Positions 55,680 to 64,000 of a stretch of 64,000 nt of DNA are shown piece after piece. The notes under the pieces are model-generated. The model did no database searches. It was given only the letters and a program-made list of their open reading frames with translations, and had not been told where the DNA came from. Origin of the DNA: an uncultured Pseudomonas sp. (GTDB lineage Bacteria > Pseudomonadota > Gammaproteobacteria > Pseudomonadales > Pseudomonadaceae); the NCBI RefSeq assembly GCF_913777995.1, contig NZ_CAJYVE010000004.1:62001-126000 (forward strand), given 5' to 3'. The position numbers and the translations under genes are program-made. How positions within the stretch are numbered: position 1 is the first letter of the stretch; each line of letters starts with the position of its first letter.

Positions 55680-56008
55680 CGTGAAGCAATGTCCGCCTGG
55701 TCGATCTCCACGACGTGGCCGGGGCCGGCATCGAACAGTACGTAGAACTCGGTATCGGGTTTCTTGAAGGTCAGGGTTGAATCGGCGCCGAGCTTGCCGG
55801 GCACCAGAATGGTTTCGTCGTAGCCGATGACGTCCAGGGTCACGCCCGGGGCTGCACTGCCGTCGGAAAAGCCCCCGGTGCAGCGGATGTTCTCGGCGTC
55901 GACCTGCTCGCACTGGCAGATCGGGTTGTGTGCCAGGGCCGTGCCGCTCAGGCCCAGGGCGATCAGCAGCAGCGGCGCCAGGCGGCGGGGAAGGGCGGTT
56001 CTGCTCAT
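55676..56008 (-). CDS. fpvJ: Small periplasmic protein FpvJ-like
   Basis: A 110-residue protein with a signal peptide (1-26, A-L-A|H-N-P). The mature N terminus H-N-P-I-C-Q-C-E-Q has His and two Cys that could bind metal or haem, and a third Cys follows (I-R-C-T-G-G). The rest is strand-rich with P-G-V-T-L-D-V-I-G-Y-D-E-T. Position after the FpvH-like gene with four-base overlaps on both sides supports FpvJ, an accessory of the ferri-pyoverdine reductase. Confidence 0.8.
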   Translation of the reverse strand: MSRTALPRRLAPLLLIALGLSGTALAHNPICQCEQVDAENIRCTGGFSDGSAAPGVTLDVIGYDETILVPGKLGADSTLTFKKPDTEFYVLFDAGPGHVVEIDQADIASR

Positions 56009-56550
56009 GGTTTGACTCCTTGCTTGTTCAACCAGGCAACGGTAAGGGGCGATGCCTGTTCCAGCGGGATCGAGGCCTGGTGCACGCTGCCGTCCCAGCC
56101 TTCCATGGTGATCCACAGGTCGGCCTTGGGGTCGGTGTCGGCGGGGATGATCATCTGCGCGCCCATGCGGTAGCCCGAGCCGAAGAAGATCACCCCGGCG
56201 GTGCGCAGGCTGCGCGGCTTGCCGATGCGCAGGTAGGTGGCCTTGACCTGGTCCTTGCACGCGGTGCACAGCGCGGCGTTGAAATTCTTCGTGTAGCCCA
56301 GGTTGCCATTGGGCATCGGCGCTTCGTTGCGTTGCTCGGCCAAGGTGATACGCCACGGGCCGACCGGCACTTCGCCAATCTCGCGCTGGCCCAGCCCCAT
56401 GTCGCCGCGAAACAGCGCCGCGTCGGCGAAGTACTTGGGCATGAAGCCCAATGGGATGAGCACTAGCAGCACGTTGATGTGAAAACGCCATTTGTGCCAC
56501 AGGCGGCCCAGGGGCGAGGGGGACGGTTTGACGGTTGCAGTCTTGTTCAC
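56005..56550 (-). CDS. fpvH: Inner-membrane protein FpvH-like with C-x-x-C motif
   Basis: A 181-residue protein with one transmembrane helix (about 23-42) and a periplasmic domain. C95 and C98 (A-L-C-T-A-C-K-D) form a C-x-x-C that could be redox-active or metal-binding. The end, W-I-T-M-E-G-W-D-G-S-V-H-Q-A, is typical of the family found beside PepSY reductases. Order and overlaps match P. aeruginosa FpvH, which assists FpvG. Confidence 0.82.
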   Translation of the reverse strand: MNKTATVKPSPSPLGRLWHKWRFHINVLLVLIPLGFMPKYFADAALFRGDMGLGQREIGEVPVGPWRITLAEQRNEAPMPNGNLGYTKNFNAALCTACKDQVKATYLRIGKPRSLRTAGVIFFGSGYRMGAQMIIPADTDPKADLWITMEGWDGSVHQASIPLEQASPLTVAWLNKQGVKP

Positions 56551-57764
56551 AGAGAGGCCTCCGCGCGCTCGTTGTTCATGACCGGCTCGGATGCCGGTGC
56601 GGCCGGGCGTGTGTTGGCAGTCCTGGCTTCGCGCTTGAGGGCGGCGAGGGTCGCCTGGACGGTGCGCTTGCTCCAGATCAGCAGGCCGCTGAACACCATC
56701 ATGCTCAGCACCAGGCCGAAGAACGCCCAGATCAGCTTGATCCAGATGCCGCCGAAGTCACCGGTATGCAATGGCCGCATCGACTCGGTGACGAACTCGA
56801 GCTTGCTGCGGTCCGACAGCAGGTGCGTCGAGGCGACCTCGCCGGTGTAGGGGTTGATCTCGGCGGTCTGGAACATCAGCGGGTACCAGCTGCGGCCCTC
56901 GATGAACAGGTTGCTGTAGGCGTTGGCCGGAAAGCTGACGTGGCTGGCCTCCAGGCCGGGGATGCGGGCCTGCGCGGTGGCCACGGCACGGTCCAGGCTG
57001 ATGCGTGGTGCGGGCGCGCCGTCGGCGGTCAGTGGCACTTCCTTGTGGGGGATGATCGATGCGGCGGGCACATAGCTGGAGATGCTGATCTGGTTGTCAT
57101 AAAGGATTGCCTGGATCAGGAACCAGGTGCCGGTCACAGAGATGACCAGGATGAACCAGATCGACCAGATGCCGCTGAGGCGATGGAAGTCGCCCCAGAA
57201 GATCCGCGCACCCTGGCTGACGCGCAGTGTCGGCTTGAAGAAGCCTTTCCAGAACTTCTTGTACACCACCAGGCCGGTGACCAGCGAAACCAGCAGCGGG
57301 ATGCCCAGCAGCGAGACCATGTACCAGCCCCAGGAGAAACCATTGGTGAACGGTACCAGCCACCAGCCGTGCAGGGCGCGGGTGAACTGGCGGAAGTCGA
57401 AGGACGGTGCCGAGCCCTGGACCGCCCCCGTGTAGGGGTTGACGTAGAGGGTCGTCGAGCGGCCATCGGGGTAGGTGGCGCGCACGTTCAGGGCGAAGTA
57501 GTCACCATCCGGTTGGGCAATCGAACTGATGTCCAGGCTTGGTTCGTTCTTTTCCAGGCGTTGCCGCACCTGCTCGAACGGCAGGCGTTCGGCCTCGTCC
57601 GATGGCGGGTTGTGGCGCATTTCCGGGTAGGTCAGCCAGAGGATTTCCTTGCTGACCACCGCCAGGGTGCCAGTGACGCAGACGATCAGCACGAAGAACC
57701 AGATCGGCAAGGCTACCCAGCTGTGCACCAGGAACCAGAGTTTGGAGCGGGATTTCTTGGACAT
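56547..57764 (-). CDS. fpvG: Ferri-pyoverdine reductase FpvG (PepSY-associated TM protein)
   Basis: The first gene of the operon encodes 405 residues. I start at M-S-K-K-S-R-S-K-L-W-F-L-V-H-S; the upstream extension is not protein-like. Four transmembrane helices (near 13-35, 135-160, 187-210 and 347-372) surround two PepSY regions, with conserved His in L-V-H-S-W, L-H-G-W-W and D-F-H-R-L-S-G, likely haem ligands. FpvG reduces iron in ferri-pyoverdine with cytoplasmic electrons, freeing the siderophore for reuse. The whole eight-gene order equals fpvGHJKCDEF. Confidence 0.9.
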   Translation of the reverse strand: MSKKSRSKLWFLVHSWVALPIWFFVLIVCVTGTLAVVSKEILWLTYPEMRHNPPSDEAERLPFEQVRQRLEKNEPSLDISSIAQPDGDYFALNVRATYPDGRSTTLYVNPYTGAVQGSAPSFDFRQFTRALHGWWLVPFTNGFSWGWYMVSLLGIPLLVSLVTGLVVYKKFWKGFFKPTLRVSQGARIFWGDFHRLSGIWSIWFILVISVTGTWFLIQAILYDNQISISSYVPAASIIPHKEVPLTADGAPAPRISLDRAVATAQARIPGLEASHVSFPANAYSNLFIEGRSWYPLMFQTAEINPYTGEVASTHLLSDRSKLEFVTESMRPLHTGDFGGIWIKLIWAFFGLVLSMMVFSGLLIWSKRTVQATLAALKREARTANTRPAAPASEPVMNNERAEASL

Positions 57765-57861
57765 TGCAGGCGTGTCTCGTTTCGCGGGTGGCGTCGCGGC
57801 AAGGCCGCGTCGGCATCTGTAACCCGGCCGTGGGTGCATGGAAAGGTGGCCGACTATGCAG

Positions 57862-57886
57862 ATAAAGACGAATGAGAACTAAATAC
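57862..57886 (-). promoter_or_regulatory. Putative degenerate Fur box upstream of fpvG
   Basis: The plus-strand stretch 'aaagacgaatgagaactaaat' contains AATGAGAAC, a half-site like the Pseudomonas Fur box (AATGATAATNATTATC), about 100 bases upstream of fpvG. The other half is weak. Iron control of this operon is expected from the system; this site is only a candidate. Confidence 0.4.
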
Positions 57887-57961
57887 CCGTAATAACCAGT
57901 AGCGATAAAGTGTAAAAAAATATTTCTGAGGCGGGCGGAGAAGGCGGCCGGAAGAGGAGAT

Positions 57962-57989
57962 ACCCGCCGTTACCGGCGTAGCGGCGGGT
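57962..57989 (-). terminator. GC hairpin downstream of the aromatic aminotransferase gene
   Basis: An 8-bp perfect stem ACCCGCCG/CGGCGGGT with a 12-base loop, 17 bases after the stop codon. There is no T-run on the minus strand, so it may be a weak or Rho-assisted end. Confidence 0.5.
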
Positions 57990-58005
57990 CGTTCAGGTGC
58001 GGGAA

Positions 58006-59202
58006 TTACAGTACCTGGATGATGGCCTGGCACACCTGATCGATGTTCTTCTGATTCAGTGCCGCCACGCAGATGCGTCCGGTATCCAGGGCGTAGATGC
58101 CGAATTCGTTGCGCAGGCGCTGGGCCTGGGCGGCGGTCAGTCCGGAGTAGGAGAACATGCCCTGCTGGCGCGCGACGAAGCTGAAGTCCTGGCCGGCCGG
58201 GTTGCCCGCCAGGCGCTCGACCATGGCCTTGCGCATGCCGTGGATGCGTACGCGCATTTCGCCCAGCTCTTCTTCCCACATGCTGCGCAGCGCCGGGTCA
58301 TTGAGCACGGCGGCCGAGATGATTGCACCGTGGGTCGGCGGGTTGGAGTAGTTGGTGCGGATCACGCGCTTGACCTGCGACAGCACGCGGCCGGTTTCTT
58401 CCTTGGAGTCGGTGATGATCGACAGGGCGCCAACACGCTCGCCGTACAGCGACAGCGACTTGGAGAACGAGCTGGAGGCGAAGAAAGTCAGGCCGGAGTC
58501 GGCGAACAGGCGCACGGCGGCGGCGTCTTCGGCGATGCCCTGGCCGAAGCCCTGGTAGGCCATGTCGAGGAACGGTACATGGTTCTTCGCCTTGACCACT
58601 TCCAGGACCTTTTTCCAGTCGTCCAGGCTCAGGTCGACGCCGGTCGGGTTGTGGCAGCAAGCGTGCAGTACGATGATCGAGCGCTCGGGCAGGTTCTGCA
58701 GGTCTTCGAGCATACCGGCACGATTCACGTCATGGCTGGCGGCGTCGTAGTAGCGATAGGTCTGCACCGGAAAACCGGCGGTCTCGAACAGCGCACGGTG
58801 GTTTTCCCAGCTTGGGTCGCTGATGGCCACGGTGGCGCCGGGCAGCAGTTGCTTGAGGAAGTCGGCGCCGATCTTCAACGCGCCGGTGCCGCCCACCGAC
58901 TGGGTGGTGAGCACGCGGCCCGAGGCGATCAGTGGCGAGTCGACACCCAGCAGCAGCTTCTGGACGGCCTGGTCGTAGGCGGCGATACCATCGATCGGCA
59001 GGTAGCCACGTGGGGCGTGCTGGGCCACACGGATTTCTTCGGCCTTGGCCACCGCGCGCAGCAACGGAATGCGCCCGTCTTCATCACAGTAGACGCCCAC
59101 GCCCAGGTTGATCTTGTCGGTGCGGGTGTCGGCGTTGAATGCTTCGTTGAGGCCCAGGATAGGATCGCGTGGTGCCATTTCGACAGCGGAGAACAGGCTC
59201 AT
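58006..59202 (-). CDS. tyrB: Aromatic amino acid aminotransferase
   Basis: A 398-residue class I PLP aminotransferase starting M-S-L-F-S-A-V-E-M-A-P-R-D-P. PLP-binding features are N-P-T-G near residue 187, the Schiff-base Lys in S-S-S-F-S-K-S-L-S-L-Y-G (near 248) and R-V-G-A-L. The family sequence fits TyrB/AspC; pseudomonads use it for phenylalanine and tyrosine synthesis and breakdown. Aspartate preference cannot be excluded. It is divergent from uvrB. Confidence 0.92.
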   Translation of the reverse strand: MSLFSAVEMAPRDPILGLNEAFNADTRTDKINLGVGVYCDEDGRIPLLRAVAKAEEIRVAQHAPRGYLPIDGIAAYDQAVQKLLLGVDSPLIASGRVLTTQSVGGTGALKIGADFLKQLLPGATVAISDPSWENHRALFETAGFPVQTYRYYDAASHDVNRAGMLEDLQNLPERSIIVLHACCHNPTGVDLSLDDWKKVLEVVKAKNHVPFLDMAYQGFGQGIAEDAAAVRLFADSGLTFFASSSFSKSLSLYGERVGALSIITDSKEETGRVLSQVKRVIRTNYSNPPTHGAIISAAVLNDPALRSMWEEELGEMRVRIHGMRKAMVERLAGNPAGQDFSFVARQQGMFSYSGLTAAQAQRLRNEFGIYALDTGRICVAALNQKNIDQVCQAIIQVL

Positions 59203-59532
59203 TGTTTGCGGCGGCTCTGAGTTGGGAGTGAGTGAAAGGCACGCTCCGGACCCGATGCCCCAGAGCAGTGCATAGCGGGGTCCGAGTATAGTGAGCATCG
59301 CGCGGCAGGGCGACGCTGGCGGGGCAGTTTTTTCAGGATATTTCGATTTTTTTAGCGAACCCCGCCCGCGTTGTAGCCTCCATCTATACAGAGGGCCTGC
59401 AGGCGCCGACTTGAAAGACCGCCCCGGCGGCTCCATCTTGGTTGTCTACGCCCGCACAGTCCGACCTGGCGGCACCCCGGTGGTGCCTGCCGGGTTCGTC
59501 GTTTTCCAGGCATCATCACCGAGAGGCCGGTC
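59203..59532. other. Divergent promoter region between tyrB and uvrB
   Basis: This is 330 bases without a gene. A T-rich stretch lies at 59328-59353 and CTATACAG at 59384-59391, which resembles one half of a LexA box or a -10. The uvrB leader is long (about 130 bases from that point). Nothing else is recognised. Confidence 0.35.
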
Positions 59533-61548
59533 ATGTCCGAGTTCCAGCTCGTCACCCGTTTTGCCCCCGCCGGCGACCAGCCAGAAGCCATCCGCCTGAT
59601 GGTCGAAGGCATCGAGGCCGGGTTGTCGCACCAGACCCTGCTGGGGGTCACTGGCTCCGGCAAGACCTTCAGCATCGCCAATGTCATTGCTCAGGTGCAG
59701 CGTCCGACCCTGGTACTGGCACCGAACAAGACCCTCGCCGCGCAGTTGTATGGCGAGTTCAAGGCGTTCTTCCCGAATAACGCGGTGGAGTATTTCGTTT
59801 CCTATTACGACTACTACCAGCCCGAAGCCTATGTGCCGTCGTCGGACACCTTCATCGAAAAGGACGCGTCGATCAACGACCATATCGAGCAGATGCGGCT
59901 TTCCGCCACCAAGGCACTGCTGGAGCGCAAGGACGCGATCATCGTCACCACGGTGTCGTGCATCTATGGCCTGGGTAGCCCGGAAACCTACTTGCGCATG
60001 GTCCTGCACATCGACCGTGGCGACAAACTCGACCAGCGCGCACTGCTGCGGCGCCTGGCCGACCTGCAGTACACCCGCAACGACATGGACTTCGCCCGCG
60101 CTACCTTCCGTGTACGGGGCGATGTCATCGACATCTACCCGGCGGAATCGGACCTGGAAGCGATCCGCGTCGAGCTGTTCGACGACGAGGTCGAGAGCCT
60201 CTCGGCCTTCGACCCGCTTACGGGCGAAGTGATCAGCAAGCTGCCGCGTTTCACCTTCTACCCCAAGAGCCACTATGTGACGCCCCGGGAAACCCTGCTG
60301 GAGGCCATCGAGGGCATCAAGGTCGAGCTGCAGGAGCGCCTGGAGTATCTGCGCGGGGCTGGCAAGCTGCTGGAGGCCCAGCGTCTGGAGCAGCGCACGC
60401 GCTTCGACCTGGAGATGATGCTGGAGCTGGGCTACTGCAATGGCATCGAGAACTACTCGCGCTATCTGTCTGGTCGGCCTGCGGGTGCGCCACCGCCGAC
60501 CCTCTACGACTACCTGCCGCCGGATGCACTGCTGGTGATCGACGAGTCCCATGTCAGCGTTCCGCAGGTGGGGGCGATGTACAAGGGGGACCGCTCGCGC
60601 AAGGAAACGCTGGTGGAATACGGCTTCCGCCTGCCGTCGGCGCTGGACAACCGGCCCATGCGTTTCGATGAGTGGGAGGCGGTGACACCGCAGACCATTT
60701 TCGTTTCCGCGACCCCTGGCCCCTACGAGGCCGAGCATGCCGGGCGGGTGGTGGAACAGGTGGTGCGCCCTACCGGGCTGGTCGACCCCCAGGTGGAGGT
60801 GCGCCCGGCGCTGACCCAGGTCGACGACCTGTTGTCGGAGATCCACAAATGCGTGGCGGCCGAAGAGCGGGTGCTGGTCACCACGCTGACCAAGCGCATG
60901 GCCGAGGACCTCACCGATTACCTGGGCGACCACGGGGTGAAGGTGCGTTACCTGCACTCGGATATCGACACCGTGGAGCGGGTGGAGATCATCCGCGACC
61001 TGCGCCTGGGCACTTTCGATGTGCTGGTGGGCATCAACCTGCTGCGTGAGGGCTTGGACATGCCGGAGGTGTCGCTGGTGGCCATCCTTGATGCGGATAA
61101 GGAAGGCTTCCTGCGCTCCGAGCGTTCGCTGATCCAGACCATTGGCCGGGCGGCGCGTAACCTCAATGGCCGGGCGATTCTGTATGCCGACCAGATGACC
61201 GGCTCCATGGAGCGGGCCATCGGCGAGACGGAGCGGCGGCGGGAAAAGCAGGTGGCCTTCAACGAGGCCCACGGCATCGTGCCCAAGGGCGTGTCCCGCG
61301 ATGTGGCCGACATCCTCGAAGGCGCCACCGTGCCGGGGGCGCGCAGCAAGAAACGCAAGGGCGCGGCCAAGGCTGCCGAGGAGCAGGCCAGGGCTGAGGG
61401 CGAGCTGCGTTCGCCAAGCGAGATCACCAAGCGCATCCGCCAGCTCGAAGAGAAGATGTACGACCTGGCTCGCGATCTGGAATTCGAGGCCGCTGCGCAG
61501 TTGCGCGACGAGATCACCAAGCTGCGTGATCGCCTGCTGCAGGTCTAG
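59533..61548 (+). CDS. uvrB: Excinuclease ABC subunit B
   Basis: A 671-residue UvrB. Walker [11 protein letters not shown] (about 38-47), the beta-hairpin [12 protein letters not shown] (about 93-104), DEAD-like D-E-S-H near 337, and motif [11 protein letters not shown] are present. The C-terminal UVR helix pair is at 632-667. It verifies damage and nicks DNA with UvrC in nucleotide excision repair. It ends in a region with two opposed REP units. Confidence 0.98.
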   Translation: MSEFQLVTRFAPAGDQPEAIRLMVEGIEAGLSHQTLLGVTGSGKTFSIANVIAQVQRPTLVLAPNKTLAAQLYGEFKAFFPNNAVEYFVSYYDYYQPEAYVPSSDTFIEKDASINDHIEQMRLSATKALLERKDAIIVTTVSCIYGLGSPETYLRMVLHIDRGDKLDQRALLRRLADLQYTRNDMDFARATFRVRGDVIDIYPAESDLEAIRVELFDDEVESLSAFDPLTGEVISKLPRFTFYPKSHYVTPRETLLEAIEGIKVELQERLEYLRGAGKLLEAQRLEQRTRFDLEMMLELGYCNGIENYSRYLSGRPAGAPPPTLYDYLPPDALLVIDESHVSVPQVGAMYKGDRSRKETLVEYGFRLPSALDNRPMRFDEWEAVTPQTIFVSATPGPYEAEHAGRVVEQVVRPTGLVDPQVEVRPALTQVDDLLSEIHKCVAAEERVLVTTLTKRMAEDLTDYLGDHGVKVRYLHSDIDTVERVEIIRDLRLGTFDVLVGINLLREGLDMPEVSLVAILDADKEGFLRSERSLIQTIGRAARNLNGRAILYADQMTGSMERAIGETERRREKQVAFNEAHGIVPKGVSRDVADILEGATVPGARSKKRKGAAKAAEEQARAEGELRSPSEITKRIRQLEEKMYDLARDLEFEAAAQLRDEITKLRDRLLQV

Positions 61549-61576
61549 CGCCCCAGACAGGAGGGACGTTCAGGCG

Positions 61577-61672
61577 GTGGGGGCGAGCTTGCCCGCGAAG
61601 AATGCGCCAGGTTCCAGGCGCGGGCGTGGAGTCTCTAGGTCTCTTCGCGGCTAAAGCCGCTCCCACGGTGGA
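61577..61672. repeat. Pair of opposed REP palindromes (BIME-like) after uvrB
   Basis: 'gtgggggcgagcttgcccgcgaag' (61577-61600) and 'cttcgcggctaaagccgctcccac' (61643-61666) are the two common Pseudomonas REP types in opposite orientation, 42 bases apart. They can fold separately or pair through cttcgcgg/ccgcgaag. Confidence 0.8.
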
Positions 61673-61698
61673 GCGGTGGGTGGGCTGCCTGCTAATAT

Positions 61699-61730
61699 CC
61701 CCGGTTTGATCGACCTCAACCGGGATTTTT
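61699..61730 (+). promoter_or_regulatory. Hairpin overlapping the gltX ribosome-binding region
   Basis: CCCGGTTTGA and TCAACCGGG pair around a short loop (about 61699-61724), followed by ATTTTT and the gltX ATG at 61732. The only ribosome-binding-like bases (CGGGA) are in the right arm. TAATAT at 61693-61698 could be a -10 that would start the transcript inside the hairpin. Confidence 0.5.
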
Positions 61731-61731
61731 C

Positions 61732-63213
61732 ATGACCACCGTTCGTACCCGTATCGCACCGTCGCCGACCGGCGATCCTCATGTCGGCACCGCCTACATT
61801 GCGCTGTTCAACTACTGCTTTGCCAAACAGCATGGCGGCGAGTTCATCCTGCGCATCGAGGACACCGACCAGCTGCGTTCGACCCGCGAGTCCGAGCAGC
61901 AGATCTTCGACGCGCTGCGCTGGCTGGGCATCGAGTGGAACGAAGGTCCGGATGTCGGCGGTCCGCATGGTCCGTACCGGCAGAGCGAGCGTGGCGATAT
62001 CTATCGCCAATATGCCCAGCAACTGGTCGACATGGGGCATGCGTTTCCGTGCTTCTGCACGGCCGAAGAGCTGGAGCAGATGCGCGCAGAGCAGCAGGCC
62101 CGTGGCGAAACCCCGCGCTACGATGGTCGAGCACTGCTGCTGCCGCCTGAGGAGGTGCAGCGCCGCCTGGCTGCTGGCGAGCCTCACGTGATCCGCATGA
62201 AGGTGCCCAGCGAAGGTGTCTGCGTGGTGCCTGACCTGCTGCGTGGCGACGTGGAGATCCCATGGGACCGCATGGACATGCAGGTGCTGATGAAGGCTGA
62301 TGGCCTGCCCACCTACTTCCTGGCCAACGTGGTGGACGACCACCTGATGGGCATCACCCATGTCCTGCGTGGCGAAGAGTGGCTGCCATCGGCACCGAAG
62401 CTGATTCTGCTCTACGAATACTTCGGCTGGGAGAAGCCTCAGTTGTGCTACATGCCGCTGCTGCGTAACCCGGACAAGAGCAAACTGTCCAAGCGCAAGA
62501 ACCCGACCTCGGTAACTTTCTACGAGCGCATGGGCTTCATGCCTGAGGCGATGCTCAACTACCTGGGCCGCATGGGCTGGTCGATGCCCGACGAGCGCGA
62601 GAAGTTCACCCTGCAGGAAATGGTCGACAACTTCGACCTGTCGCGTATCTCCCTGGGGGGGCCGATCTTCGATATCGAGAAGCTGTCGTGGCTCAATGGC
62701 CAGTGGCTGCGCGAGCTGCCGGTCGAAGAGTTCGCCGCGCGGGTCCGGCAATGGGCGCTGAATCCCGAATACCTGATGAAGATCGCGCCGCACGTGCAGG
62801 GCAGGGTAGAGACCTTCAGCCAGATTGCACCCTTGGCCGGATTCTTCTTTGCCGGCGGCGTGACGCCAGACACGGCGCTGTTCGAACACAAGAAGCTGTC
62901 GCCTGAGCAGGTGCGCCAGTTGCTGCAGCTGATCCTCTGGAAACTCGAGTCGCTGCGCCAGTGGGAAAAGGACAGGATCACCGGGTGCATCCAGGTGGTC
63001 GTCGATCATCTGCAGCTCAAGCTGCGTGATGCCATGCCGCTGATGTTCGCTGCGATCACCGGCCAGGCCAGCTCGGTGTCGGTGCTCGACGCCATGGAGA
63101 TCCTGGGTCCGGACCTGACGCGCTTCCGTCTGCGCCAGGCCATTGATCTTCTGGGTGGGGTGTCGAAGAAAGAAAACAAGGAATGGGAAAAGCTGCTGGC
63201 AGCCATCGGCTGA
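61732..63213 (+). CDS. gltX: Glutamyl-tRNA synthetase
   Basis: A 493-residue class I synthetase. The HIGH motif appears as [11 protein letters not shown] (about 9-19) and KMSKS as K-L-S-K-R-K-N near residue 249. The C-terminal anticodon-binding domain follows to the end. It charges tRNA-Glu, and two tRNA-Glu genes lie about 300-560 bases downstream on the same strand under their own promoter. This gltX-tRNA neighbourhood is usual in P. putida-group genomes. Confidence 0.97.
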   Translation: MTTVRTRIAPSPTGDPHVGTAYIALFNYCFAKQHGGEFILRIEDTDQLRSTRESEQQIFDALRWLGIEWNEGPDVGGPHGPYRQSERGDIYRQYAQQLVDMGHAFPCFCTAEELEQMRAEQQARGETPRYDGRALLLPPEEVQRRLAAGEPHVIRMKVPSEGVCVVPDLLRGDVEIPWDRMDMQVLMKADGLPTYFLANVVDDHLMGITHVLRGEEWLPSAPKLILLYEYFGWEKPQLCYMPLLRNPDKSKLSKRKNPTSVTFYERMGFMPEAMLNYLGRMGWSMPDEREKFTLQEMVDNFDLSRISLGGPIFDIEKLSWLNGQWLRELPVEEFAARVRQWALNPEYLMKIAPHVQGRVETFSQIAPLAGFFFAGGVTPDTALFEHKKLSPEQVRQLLQLILWKLESLRQWEKDRITGCIQVVVDHLQLKLRDAMPLMFAAITGQASSVSVLDAMEILGPDLTRFRLRQAIDLLGGVSKKENKEWEKLLAAIG

Positions 63214-63332
63214 AGAAGCGGTCGGGCCGCCGGACGACCGTCCGGCGGCCCTTGCGGGTCCGGTTTACCGGGACGCGGGCGGTAAGTGTTTGTTCTGTTG
63301 GAAAAATTTTTTAGAAATTCTCGAAAATAAGT

Positions 63333-63361
63333 TTGACAGGACTTCGAATCGCTCTTAATAT
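63333..63361 (+). promoter_or_regulatory. Sigma-70 promoter of the tRNA cluster
   Basis: A perfect TTGACA (63333-63338), a 17-bp spacer and TAATAT (63356-63361), followed by a GC-rich discriminator (gcgcccc) as in stringently controlled stable-RNA promoters. An A/T-rich UP-element-like stretch lies just upstream (63300-63330). Confidence 0.9.
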
Positions 63362-63380
63362 GCGCCCCGTCCACTGATGT

Positions 63381-63456
<76 letters not shown>

Positions 63457-63525
63457 AATTAGAGGTTCAGAGTCATCCAGCAATGACTGTGAATCGATCG
63501 GCGAAAGCCGATCAAAGAAGGTTTT

Positions 63526-63601
63526 GTCCCCTTCGTCTAGTGGCCTAGGACACCGCCCTTTCACGGCGGTAACAGGGGTTCGAGTCCCCTAGGGGACGCC
63601 A
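63526..63601 (+). tRNA. tRNA-Glu (anticodon TTC), copy 1
   Basis: 76 bases with encoded CCA. The acceptor stem is GTCCCCT/AGGGGAC and the anticodon arm CCGCC-CTTTCAC-GGCGG gives TTC. The T-arm is CAGGGGTTCGAGTCCCCT. Confidence 0.97.
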
Positions 63602-63651
63602 GTTTCACCGAGTAAGGCGCAAGCCAAGCTCCGCCGCAGGGCGTTAAATTC

Positions 63652-63727
<76 letters not shown>

Positions 63728-63771
63728 ATTTCCAGGGTTCGCCAGCAGGCGAATCTGACTGAAGGTTTTGC

Positions 63772-63847
63772 GTCCCCTTCGTCTAGTGGCCTAGGACACC
63801 GCCCTTTCACGGCGGTAACAGGGGTTCGAGTCCCCTAGGGGACGCCA
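63772..63847 (+). tRNA. tRNA-Glu (anticodon TTC), copy 2
   Basis: Identical over 76 bases to the first tRNA-Glu copy. It is the last tRNA of the Ala-Glu-Ala-Glu cluster and is followed by an intrinsic terminator. Confidence 0.97.
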
Positions 63848-63870
63848 CGATTTTCCGCTTATGCGGGCCC

Positions 63871-63907
63871 AAGGGTCATTCGATTGTTGAATGGCCCTTT
63901 TGTTTTT
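63871..63907 (+). terminator. Intrinsic terminator of the tRNA cluster
   Basis: AAGGGTCATTC pairs with GAATGGCCCTT (one G-T pair) around a 7-base loop, followed by TTTTGTTTTT. Confidence 0.92.
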
Positions 63908-63988
63908 CTGCCGTTTATATTCCCGCCTCCGCGGCAACCCCAGCCTTGCTAAACTGCCGCTCATCTCGCCTTCACAGCAGGAGCACGC

Positions 63989-64000
63989 ATGGTCTGGGAC
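63989..64000 (+). CDS. Start of an unidentified gene, cut by the window edge
   Basis: ATG-GTC-TGG-GAC (M-V-W-D) follows CAGGAG at a five-base spacing, a good ribosome-binding site. Only four codons are present, so no identity can be given. Confidence 0.55.

Noticed and set aside
57765..58005. PvdS (iron-starvation sigma) promoter box for the fpv operon
   Set aside because: I looked for TAAAT-N16/17-CGT on the minus strand and did not find it; a Fur-type site is the only candidate.
59376..59391. LexA-like sequence upstream of uvrB (GCCTCCATCTATACAG)
   Set aside because: Only the right half matches; the left CTG is missing, so it does not reach the standard of the box at 42410.

Overview
The window is about 64 kb of high-GC chromosomal DNA from a fluorescent Pseudomonas, most likely of the P. 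putida group. The evidence is gene content: an mfd-(CsiV-like)-gap neighbourhood, an RssB phosphatase with an STAS partner, queF, lolCDE, and gltX followed by Ala and Glu tRNAs. An fpvGHJKCDEF-type pyoverdine-iron operon and enterobacterial-type REP fragments between genes agree with this. Almost everything looks like core genome. I see no CRISPR array, insertion sequence, integrase or rRNA operon.

Layout. 1-5750: a leftward Mrp/Mnh multisubunit Na+/H+ antiporter operon (mnhA-C-D-E-F-G, with A and B fused and G cut by the window edge). 6004-9927: a DMT exporter with a divergent XRE-cupin regulator, a REP cluster, SoxR with a divergent SoxR-controlled monooxygenase, and an orphan ssuD. 10183-13589: the ku-ligD end-joining pair. 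13678-24673: a Tat-exported aldo/keto reductase, a SWIM/SNF2 helicase, a CsiV-like protein, mfd, a GapB-type dehydrogenase and an MFS citrate-type transporter. 24674-26351: a lineage-specific patch holding a secreted glycine-rich protein. 26352-32442: sthA, a glycerophosphodiesterase, a PilZ protein and lolC-lolD-lolE. 32433-38941: a heavy-metal two-component system with a palindromic operator, queF, DUF4404, a degenerate HAD protein, mlaA, a GNAT and a LysR regulator. 38956-42169: a PilZ protein, rssB-rssC and tal.

42410-43650 is the most unusual stretch. A good LexA box precedes a DUF1654 gene. It is followed by a frameshifted small lipoprotein gene on the other strand and a lone endolysin of the lambda R (GH104) type, with no other phage genes in view. 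43746-46227 holds a LysE exporter, dusA and a universal stress protein. 46220-50872 is a leftward four-gene phosphorelay cluster (kinase, LuxR-type regulator, hybrid kinase, receiver-only regulator). 51040-51561 is a secreted SnoaL-like protein.

51586-57764 is a complete eight-gene operon matching fpvGHJKCDEF, the inner-membrane and periplasmic machinery that reduces ferri-pyoverdine and imports the released iron; a degenerate Fur-like site lies upstream. 58006-64000: an aromatic aminotransferase, uvrB, gltX, a tandem Ala-Glu-Ala-Glu tRNA cluster under a textbook sigma-70 promoter with a terminator, and the first codons of a gene running off the right edge.

Family assignments come from reading motifs and remembered homologues. 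No database search was run.
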